A stretch of 64,000 nucleotides of DNA, taken from positions 620,001 through 684,000 of the forward strand of contig WACJ01000073.1 of NCBI GenBank assembly GCA_008973525.1. The letters are read 5' to 3'. This stretch comes from Stenopsyche tienmushanensis (taxonomy: Eukaryota; Arthropoda; Insecta; Trichoptera; Stenopsychidae). The position numbers and the translations under genes were made by a program. Below the pieces are notes generated by a model. That model was not told where the DNA came from and did not search any database. It was given only the letters and a program-made list of their open reading frames with translations. Positions 55,511-64,000 of this stretch are shown piece by piece (the stretch's first letter is position 1; the number at the start of each line of letters is the position of its first letter).

Positions 55511-57385
55511 TAACATTTAGGATTATCCATTTTATTGATCGAAATTAATCTTTTGGTTTGACTTCAAATATTAAGTTTATGATAACAAATTAATTTAAAA
55601 CCTGTTGCAACTTTTCCATCTCTATGATTAAATACATGTCAATTATAAAAGCAACATAGTTATTTTATTAGAAAGGCTCATTAGAGTAGCTTTATTTTGA
55701 GTATGAATGCAATTTTGAATCGTCTCAACATTCGAAGACTTCTTAAATTGGCATTTCTAGCAATGAGAAATGCTATGTCTTGCTTAAAAAGTGCAATCAA
55801 CCCACATTTACTTGTGCTAAAATAATACACATTTTGGTCCAATGTCTAATCAAGTCATTCGTTTCTAAATCACTATCATTTTCTATACTGTAGAAAGTGA
55901 TCGACGAAATTTATTCGAACAAAGAAGGTCATTTAATTTCGATGTGCAACTATAATTGAACGACGACATGAGCTTCCGTAGAAAGTAACGCGTCTTGTGC
56001 CGAATTAGAAAGCAGTCATTTTTGCCATAGGAAATTTCAATCTTTTAAAATCTTACAATGTCATTGTACAGTGTGTCGAATTTGTGCGTACACTCAATCA
56101 AATAACGAGTGGCCATGACGTCCGGAAACGCATAAATCGCTGCATACATCTGACGCTTGTTTACGGTCCTTGGACGTTCGCAGAGGCACGCAAAGCAATT
56201 ATTACAGTCTTCAGGGCGATTGATGTGTCATATTATTGGGCAATTTCGACGATCGGATTAACACTCCACGATCGTAATATGGGTCAGTTTTTCATTTTAA
56301 TATGTGGCTTTTCTTTGATTCGCATTTAGCCCGACATATTTTACGACGCTCCCTCCGGATGTGTAAAATGAACGCGATCTAATTGATGGACATTCTTTCT
56401 GCTAACGTGGAACATTGTAAATTTCGTGACGGCGAAACGGGAAATATTCGCCATTTATTTATTTAAAATGCTATCAACTTTTTACTTGAGATCCTGCCAA
56501 ATTTCGCTTAATTTATTTGACAAGCTCAAAAGAGACGCTCGTCCGTATGGGTGGGAGGGGGAGGGACTTATGTAAATCCTTTAAGGATTGCGAAACGACA
56601 CTCCTAATTTTTGCCCGCCTTTTGACGGGAAACAATAAAATCCGGCATTTTTTTATTCCAGGAATTCGAGCCCCAAAGATTTATTCGATTCGGTAGAAAC
56701 GTTCTCGGATTCACAAAGGATTCTTTGAGGAGATTTTAATTTTACTAACTGAGGCCCTACCCTTTAAAAAATGTTCAGCAAATAATTTCGACTGTCTAAA
56801 TAAATTAAAACTTTCACCCGTTTCGTTTCGGAAATATCTCTCATTAAGAAAATGTATTAATTTATACAAGCGCTATTTATTAAATTATTTCAAACTCGCG
56901 CAATCTTTTCGCCGGATCAAACTTGTATTTTTAATATACAACTTCGTGCATTAATCTGATATTATCCTCATATATTGCTGCGAACGTCAAAGTAATGAAT
57001 ATTTTAAGTGCGCTGTAAGATGGCGTACAATCTCGGGTTTTATCCGGAAGTCATCAGATTCTTTACAGGCCTAGAGCGAATTTATTATCTCCCGGAAATC
57101 CCTTTCTTCCTGCGACATGTGTCGCATAAATGGGGGAGGGTTTTCTCACATATATCCGTTAACGGAGTCAATTATAATGTTAATTACATTCATTGAGTAA
57201 CACTTCAAAGGCGCGCTTTGTATTTGACGCATTTAATCGTTCCCATGCCAAATAAATTGAATTTTGAATCGATTTTTATCAAATCCGCGTAAAATTGTCC
57301 GCCATGTTTGTTTTTGGCGCGGTGGCGCTGCGTGCGGCATTGATTTGAATTAAAAGATCGCATCCAGTGACTTTTAATTAAATAC
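55511..57385. other. Spacer, nothing recognised
   Basis: Frames such as 56,084-56,329 (81 codons) have no motif. No repeat family is assigned. Confidence 0.4.
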
Positions 57386-57410
57386 AGTGTATTCTCGATT
57401 ATTCGGGTGC
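57386..57410 (+). repeat. Lone pogo/Tigger-like terminus
   Basis: CAGTGTATTCTCGATTATTCG after TA has the form of pogo/Tigger ends (CAGT...CTCGATTATTCG). No inverted partner is visible, and a family A fragment begins 17 bases later. Confidence 0.35.
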
Positions 57411-57426
57411 AGATTATGTTTTTCTT

Positions 57427-57625
57427 ATATAAATGCGTCCATCGTACGATTGTATAAATCGATGTTTGCGCGATAAAATGAACAAATATTGTGTGCCATC
57501 AACGATATTTATTTATTGATATACAAGCTTCTTACACGCTGCGCGGTTTTGAGAGGCAAATGGATTTGTACGGACGATAAGTGGCGGACATACAAATATA
57601 GCATCTACGTTTAAGTCATTTTCAT
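57427..57625 (+). mobile_element. Family A copy, right half
   Basis: CATCGTACGATTGTATAAATCG, AACAAATATTGTGTGCCATC, TATTTATTGATATACAAGC, TTCTTACACGCTGCGCGG, GGATTTGTACGGACGATAAG, TGGCGGACATACAAATATAG and CATCTACGTTTAAG follow the family order. The left TTAA end is missing. Confidence 0.75.
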
Positions 57626-59872
57626 TCATTAATCCATCGGATAGAAAAAAATCGAGAAATAGCATCTTCTGTTGCGCAACGTATAATTATTCGATTTCTC
57701 GTAAACGAAAGCTTGAAATCAGGTGAAATTTTGAGAAAACCAAGTGTTTGATTGGGCCCAAAAGTTTCGCAAAGTCGAGAAATAGTCTGCTGAAAAAGTG
57801 ATGCGGTATTTTGGGACTCAACTTCATCAATTGATTTTCACTTCCTTCTGCAAGACAACTAACCCAATTATACTGAGAACAGCACATATCACAGTCCATA
57901 TTTGGTCTTCATACCAAATGTTTATAGAGGCATTGGAAGGACAACGATTTCAAGACAGCGCTGCGGTCGAACAATACGTGCGCAACTTTCAAATTCAACC
58001 CAAATTCTTTCTTCAATGACGGCTTCCTATCTGATTGATCCAATGATTTTTTTCTTAGAGAACTATATAGAAAAATAAGATATCCCATTTTATATATCAC
58101 TAATACATTTTTTACAGCGAAATTCCGGCTCATATTTGAATCCTCTTGTTTGAGAGTTTTTCTTAATAAAGTCTATTGTAATTATTTTTTGCCATTTCCT
58201 GGCGATCTTATATATTTTGCAAAACGGTTGCTTATATATTTAATGTATTAATCCGCAATTTATATTGGATATGTCTTCATAATTCACGCGTTACGCGGAA
58301 GGATTTTCATGAAAACATCCGTAATTTTTCATCAAGATGTGTGCTGCTTTCATTTGTGCGCTATAATTTTCGTGCTAATGTTCGTTCTTCATCGTGCTTT
58401 ATTTATGATGGTAGCTAATCGGATTGTTATACGAAAAAGTATTAACAATCCAGCTCAGTTCGATTTCGCCGAATCTCCCATAAGCTCTCTGTAATAATGT
58501 ACTTTAGATAGGGCTCAGTTTTAATTTGCAAAACTGAAATATGAGCTCGAATTTATGAACCTTAAACCTTCTTTCCACCCCCGCCGGCCGTGGGAGGGAA
58601 ATTCCAGCTGATAAATCAAATATACATTTTGCGCGGGGCCATTTTCTCGCTAAATTTAATATATTTTAGCATTTTTATTAGGATGGCAATAAAAGTAAAA
58701 TATGAAAAAGCGTGTAAACAATAGCTAGTTTTCATTTTGTTCGCCTTCGCTTTTATCCCTTCGGTCGCAGTCAAAGGCAAATTTGAATTGAAAATTTTCT
58801 TTGTGCCACCGTATCAACTTTTTGCGCTTTCGCACCTTGTGTGCACGGCTCATATTTATATCGTCTTTAAGCTCTAAGTCTGCCATTTCTCAGCAGGAGC
58901 CTCTTTTTGTGTGCCGAATAATGATAAATTCATTGCGAACATTTCGCGGAACTCCATGTGTGATTTTCGCCCGAATCCTCGGGTCTGAAGTATGCGTTAT
59001 GGCACATTGTGTAAAGTCATTCCATGACTGTTAGCGCTGAGTCATTACTGAAAATATGCGGCATGCCAGTAAATTTTCAGACGTTCCTAATGAAAGCGTT
59101 CTCGCATACCGGCGCTGAAGCTATCTGTTCCAGGATTGATTGCATTATGATCGCGCCGATGTATCGATATTCCGACGATCAACGGGAACGCTATCGAGAT
59201 GATTTCTTAATCGCGTGCAGATGATGATTTTTTAATTCTGAAATATTGCCATGACGTCAGACGCATAGTCGTAGGACGGTCGTTAAAATGCAAATGCGCC
59301 GGAGTGAAGTTCATGGGTGATGGAAGAACCGATGTCCATGAAGAATTGGATCAGCGCGAGGAGTGAGAAAATCTCGAATACGTCAATCGTCGACATGTGG
59401 TCGAAAACAAAGCATTCTATTTATATGATGGCGTTTCGATCGTAACGTAAACAAGAGCTTTATTTTTAACGGTATGTTGAGAAATATTTGAGACATAAGG
59501 CCAGAAGTATGTGCGATAGGTGACGTAGTGGGATGAGATTTAATTTGCAAGAGCCAATTTTTCCAATATATCTCCTACAACGCCTCTTTATATGCATGAG
59601 CCTGATGAAATTTAAATGGAATTGATTAATTTTTCCACGTATTTACTCAATATATTGGATCGATGCAAAAGTTATTGCGTATTATTTCAAATCTCTTAAC
59701 TTGTGTTTCTTCGTTCTTATTGCCATATATAGTCGCGCATTATCGTAATGAAACACTGCCCGTTTCCTATTCACGTATTCTGGTCTTTCCCTATAAGGAG
59801 CCGCATTCAATTTGTTAATTGATACCAATATCAGCCAGTTGTAATTGTTTGGTTGTGTTCCAAGAGATCATA
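57626..59872. other. Spacer, nothing recognised
   Basis: No supported feature. Short frames at 58,309-58,494 and 58,801-59,224 show no motif. Confidence 0.4.
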
Positions 59873-60362
59873 TACGAGGTATATCCCGAAAGTAAGTGTA
59901 CTATTTTATTATACGTTAAAAAGTGTATTTGAAAAAAATACAGGATATTGTTGAGGCGCAAGTCAGAGAAATACAGGGGGTGGTTCAAAACATCCCAACC
60001 AAATAAATCTATGAGCTATTTGGTGATTAAGACTGTGTTAAGACGGGCGTTGTCCTACAACAAACACACTCATCTCGTCAACACACCCCTCCTTGTGTTT
60101 TGAATGCTCCTTTTGATTTTTTTAGGGTCTCATAATATCGTTGTGCATTGATGGTCACAGTCCCTGAAGCAGAAATTCTACCAAAATGCCTTTTCGATAC
60201 CAAAATACTGATACTACAACGTAAATTTACGTATTACCATGTTCTTGCAATGCTTTGTAAGGAAATCCTTCTCTATCACTCAGTATGGCAAACTCTTGAA
60301 AAACAATAAAAACCGCAGCCCGTTATTGTCACAGTACACTTACTTTTAGGATATGCCTTGTA
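59873..60362 (-). mobile_element. Family E mariner MITE, both ends intact
   Basis: TA at both edges. Left CGAGGTATATCCCGAAAGTA and right (minus strand) CAAGGCATATCCTAAAAGTA form the terminal inverted repeats. Minus-strand reading gives GWDVLNHPLYFSDL (compare the HPPYSPDLAP motif of mariner), after which a large internal deletion jumps to the 3' end. It shares TTGAAAAAAATACA and the CCGTTATTGTCACAGTACAC block with 50,209-50,594. Confidence 0.75.
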
Positions 60363-60444
60363 AAACTATTCCCTTTTTATCATCATCCCCATGCGATGCA
60401 AATGTCGTACCACGAATTTATGCTTATTTCCCATTTGTATCTTT

Positions 60445-60774
60445 TTGATTCAGAAAGAGCGTTCTTGCATGTTGAGTTCGGAGACTGTGAAAGGGAGACA
60501 GAGACGGAGAGAGTCTTGCTTACATCGTACGACTGTATCGAATTAATCGAAATTAATCGATTTCAAGTATATTATTTGTTTACGCGAATAAATGAACGAA
60601 TATTGTGTGCTATCAAGAGTGTTTGTTTATTGATATACAAGCTTCATACACGCTGCGCGATCCTGAGAGATTAATGAATTTGTACGAATGATAAGTGGCG
60701 GACATGAAAATATAGTATCTACGTTTAAGTCTTTTTAAAATTAGCTCACTAATCGAAGGGCTAAGGCAATCCCT
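60445..60774 (+). mobile_element. Family A copy, near full length
   Basis: GATTCAGAAAGAGCGTTCTTG, AGGGAGACAGAGACGGAGAG, CTTACATCGTACGACTG, AATTAATCGATTTCAAG, TTACGCGAATAAATGAACG, TGTGCTATCAAGAGTGTTTG, TACAAGCTTCATACACGCTG, CGATCCTGAGAG and TAAGTGGCGGACATGAAAAT lead to TTAGCTCACTAATCGAAGG and GCTAAG. The left TTAA is missing and the right one has decayed. Family D follows six bases later. Confidence 0.8.
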
Positions 60775-60780
60775 CTGGTG

Positions 60781-61047
60781 GTAAGTATGATCGGAGATGT
60801 TTATGAAAGCGCACGTTAAGAGTCACTGCCTGTGTTTTAGGATTTTGTTCGGGCAACAGCTCCGTTCCTTTGTATCTCTAGCAGGTAGACGAAACACTAT
60901 GAAGGATCATAAAAACTAATATTCCTCTCCAAATACTGTCCTCAACACGATACGCAAAATAAAATCACATGATTTTAAATCTAAATAGGGAAAAAATGTA
61001 GAAACAAAATGTCGAGCCAGACTCGACATAGGACCGCAAAGAGTTAA
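60781..61047 (+). mobile_element. Family D TTAA MITE, better end
   Basis: It is collinear with 31,745-31,996 from GTAAGTATGATC onwards, with a 21-base near-palindrome (ATGTCGAGCCAGACTCGACAT type, about 61,008-61,028) and then AGGACCGCAAAGAGTTAA with TTAA intact at 61,044-61,047. An extra AT-rich stretch of about 18 bases explains the length difference. Confidence 0.7.
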
Positions 61048-63364
61048 TGAGCTATTATCACCTTTTAAATGGCGTCAAAAGTCCTTGGATTGTCGATCAA
61101 TGAAAAACCATCAGTTCGAAAACCATATTTTAATCAATCGAACTGAATTTGGTTCACTACTTGATGAAGAAAACATTGACGTAAATGCACATTTATACAT
61201 AATTATAGTTTGGGAACAGATCTTTTCCATATTTATAAACAAAAATTTAGCAAAAATAAGTACAAATGTTTGAGCAAAAATACAACTTTATTTTTATTAC
61301 CCCTCCCCTTCTGCAAAATAGAGCTTAAAATAAATAATATACTTTGAACGCTCGCTGAAATCTTTTCGAGGATGTTGTGTTATTTTTTCGCGCAAAGACA
61401 TTCTATTTAATTCCCCCGGGCAATAAGCACTGTCTTGTATCAGACGCGGTGATGGTTTTAAGGGTTGGCGAGTAAGGGTGGAAAACTTGAAAAGTTTCCT
61501 TTGAATGGGTTTTTTGTACTATCTATCTTAGTTCTGTAAAGTATACATACTTTAAAATTGTTTTCTGTAAGATATTCATAGTCGAAGGTGTTTTTTGCTC
61601 GAATTTTAGTAACACAGTGTGTTTCGCAAAACTTTGCGGTGTTTCTTTAATAAAGTTGATCGGAGTTTCGCTCGAAATTAAACGGGGCGAATTAAATATT
61701 TCAGAAGAAGTTTAAATTAAAAATTGAGCGGGAGATATTGACACAATAATGTACGAAATTTTAATTTCAGATTTTCCGCCCTTTTTGACCCACGTACGGC
61801 ATTGCCGTCGTTACAATATAATTGTATAAGCCCCTGACTTATCTAAAATGTGGAATTTAGTCCGGTCGAATTTGTATGTTAATCCACAAAGATCCTTCGG
61901 CGCTATTGAAATTTTATTGTTAATCAATATCTATGTTTTCGACCATTTTGTTTTTGCTCTGCTGCCGTTCTCGCTTATTACCATTCTAGCATTTTTTGCA
62001 GCCTCTTTGATGGAATCGTTAGCCGGTCCAAATCAATCTCTTGTGCTAAAATTCAATTTTAATCGATGGAGCCATTTATGTACTCCATTTTAACCGACCT
62101 TCACCTCTTCATCGTCGTAATTGCCAATCTGCCTGTAACATGTGTAGTTCGCATCCAACTGCAGATAGCCTGTCTCTCTGTCATTTGACCAAAATGCTAT
62201 TTTTATTATAGACTGGGACGAAAATAACTGACACTTTCATACATTATAAAAAACGACTATAAATATTTTCGCGTTATAGTCCCTGATTCAAAGCAGTATA
62301 TTTCATTATAATATGCTCGCTCTGGATAGTTGATATTTGTAAGGAATTTTATTTTTATTAAATACGACGTCTCTCCAAATGTCAAGTTCCTACAGAAAGA
62401 CTGTTACTCGTAACAAATTGCCAAGCCATTATTTTCAGTGTTTCGTCTCGTCGTAGATAATAATTTCGCTCGTTATGTTTACGCAAGGATCGAATGTTTC
62501 TTCTAGGATATGTCGCGGTCCCGATTTTTCTTCCCCCCGGTTATAATATTACGCAATAATATAAATAAATACGGCGACCTCACTTATATTCGACGGGAGA
62601 AAAAGGATAACAAGATGGATCGTTTCGGCGCAGGCGGGAAGCTGCGCGAAATCTATAAGGGAGGAAGATTTACGGCACTCGTCTGATTGAGGATTGAAAT
62701 AAAGCAAAACCTCAAAAGGGAAAGAATTCTGCGTCGGAATGTTGTTAGTCTTCATTTGTGGGGGTGCGAAGAAATGCGGAAGAATTATTGTGGACTTCCT
62801 CCGTAGATGGGATCGGGAAATAAGGACAAGACGATGAAAAAAATAACATCTTTATTTTTCGCATCCCTCATCATATAACAATGGATCTCTTCCATTATTG
62901 CTTCTTGTTACGAAAACAATTGACCCATAAAAATATCAACTTAATAAACATTCTTCTGCGTCACGTTTTCCCGGTCCTTATTTCTGGAAAAATATTATTG
63001 TAATATGAAGACCGATATGGGTAATATTCATAACTTACGGTTAATATTTAGTTATTTTTAAATTTGTATCCCGTTTTATCTTATATTAGCGAATTAATTT
63101 TCATCATACTCTATCACCAGCGTGAAAGTAATCTTTCAATTCCCTTTTTGAAAAAGTCTTTTCATTTTAACTGAAGCGCGTTTTTACTTCTCCAGCTTTG
63201 TTATTTTTTTAAAGTCTTAATGTAAGCTCTAACGATTTGAAAAGGTAGTCATCTGACGGCGCCAGATAAGGTAGAATTTCCAATCCAAGCTCCCTTATTT
63301 TTTCTTGAGCTTTGCATGCAGCATGTGGTCGAAGCGTCGAGTAGCGAAGGATTAAGATTTAAAC
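61048..63364. other. Spacer, nothing recognised
   Basis: An 81-codon T-rich plus frame (61,848-62,093) and a 68-codon minus frame (62,549-62,755) have no motif. No repeat copy is assigned. Confidence 0.4.
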
Positions 63365-63598
63365 CAACCAGATTTCCACTTCACCAGACCAATATGCGCC
63401 AACATGGTGCATCCGTTAAACGTCTCGCAAAACAATTTCCGCATACGAATAATGATTGTGTTCATTTAAAAACCTTCTTGGATACACGCCCAATAACTCA
63501 TCAAAGTTTCATTGCAATCGGATGAATGATATAGGGATGCATCTGGAACAAACATACTGCTCGCACGGTGACACACATTTATTTAATATATATATAGA
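63365..63598 (+). mobile_element. Family R RTE-type 3' tail
   Basis: CAATATGCGCCAACATGGTG, ATCCGTTAAACG, AACCTTCTTGGATACACG, CAAAGTTTCATTGCAATCGG and an ACACACATTTATTTAATATA end match the copies at 26,985 and 37,745. No reverse transcriptase is recognisable upstream, so it is a severely 5'-truncated LINE or a SINE using the same tail. Confidence 0.65.
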
Positions 63599-64000
63599 TA
63601 TGACGATTTATAAATAATATATGTATAAATCGATGCTTTCACTTATTTTATCCCGATTCCAGGATTATCAACGTCCTGGCACTGTACATTTTAAACAATA
63701 AATATATACAGCATCGAATGAGTATTAGCAAAAGCGCACTCTGAGCTTACAGAAGGCTTATATGGATTTCCATCGGATATATTTGTTGATGCTTATATAT
63801 GCTTGTTTTTCGTTCGAAAGTTCGCCATGAGCTTTTGTGATTTTAAAGTTTTAAATAACATTTGAGCTTAATTAATCCCCGTTCGAGTAGATTTTGCATT
63901 TCCATATCGTAATTTATTCAGTCAGCTCTCCGCATATTTTCATTACGCTTTTAATTTTTAAAAAAGCATCGAGGCATATTATTATGCTGTTCGTTTCGCG
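63599..64000. other. AT-rich spacer, nothing recognised
   Basis: No feature I can support up to the end of the window. Confidence 0.45.

Noticed and set aside
1..64000. CRISPR arrays, operons, phage or bacterial genes
   Set aside because: No regularly spaced repeats, no ribosome-binding-site-led gene runs, and codon-rich DNA is absent; the content is that of an animal genome.

Overview
The window looks like AT-rich nuclear DNA from an arthropod, most likely an insect. I recognise no complete host gene, no operon-like layout, no rRNA and no intact tRNA gene. The insect assignment rests on the mobile-element mix: mariner, pogo/Tigger and TTAA-flanked piggyBac-type DNA elements, an RTE-type 3' tail and a Jockey/CR1-type LINE. 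A Drosophila-type recursive splice motif supports it. I cannot name the order or species.

The simplest reading is the inside of a very long intron, or an intergenic region, that has filled with mobile-element debris. Three plus-strand signals point to a long transcription unit: a recursive-splice-type junction at 37,101/37,102, a possible 48-nt micro-exon at 23,418-23,465, and a GC-rich 299-nt open block with splice-like borders at 48,826-49,124. None is proved, and I could not recognise the encoded peptides.

Layout. 0-6 kb: a pogo-like MITE, a frameshifted coding relic on the minus strand, a 5'-truncated LINE with an intact reverse transcriptase frame and a TTA-rich tail, then fragments of repeat families C, A and F. 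6-14 kb: mostly featureless AT-rich DNA with GC-richer islets, a family F copy, and a tRNA-like SINE head joined to a family A copy. 14-20.7 kb: a TTAA element carrying mariner motifs out of order, a second mariner-type relic, a small palindrome-bearing MITE and a long family A copy. 20.7-31 kb: a striking three-stem inverted-repeat structure, the putative micro-exon, a second pogo MITE, an RTE tail and a decayed minus-strand mariner. 31-44 kb: families D, C, A and F, the recursive splice motif, an RTE tail with a tandem duplication, and a 960-bp TTAA element. 45-64 kb: a pogo/Tigger transposase relic, three mariner remnants, the GC-rich exon candidate, four family A copies, a second family D copy and a terminal RTE tail.

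Repeat families are labelled for this report only. A: TTAA-flanked, about 350-430 bp, eleven copies or fragments. B: pogo-like MITE with CAGTAGACC ends. C: TTAA elements whose ends carry CCGGTGATG. D: TTAA element ending in a TGTCGAG...CTCGACA palindrome. E: mariner MITE with TA targets. F: element with a (CA)n tract and the landmark GTTTGTGTAATATAT. R: RTE-type 3' tails. Apart from the LINE frame, every recognisable transposase is broken, so the window records dead or non-autonomous elements rather than active genes.
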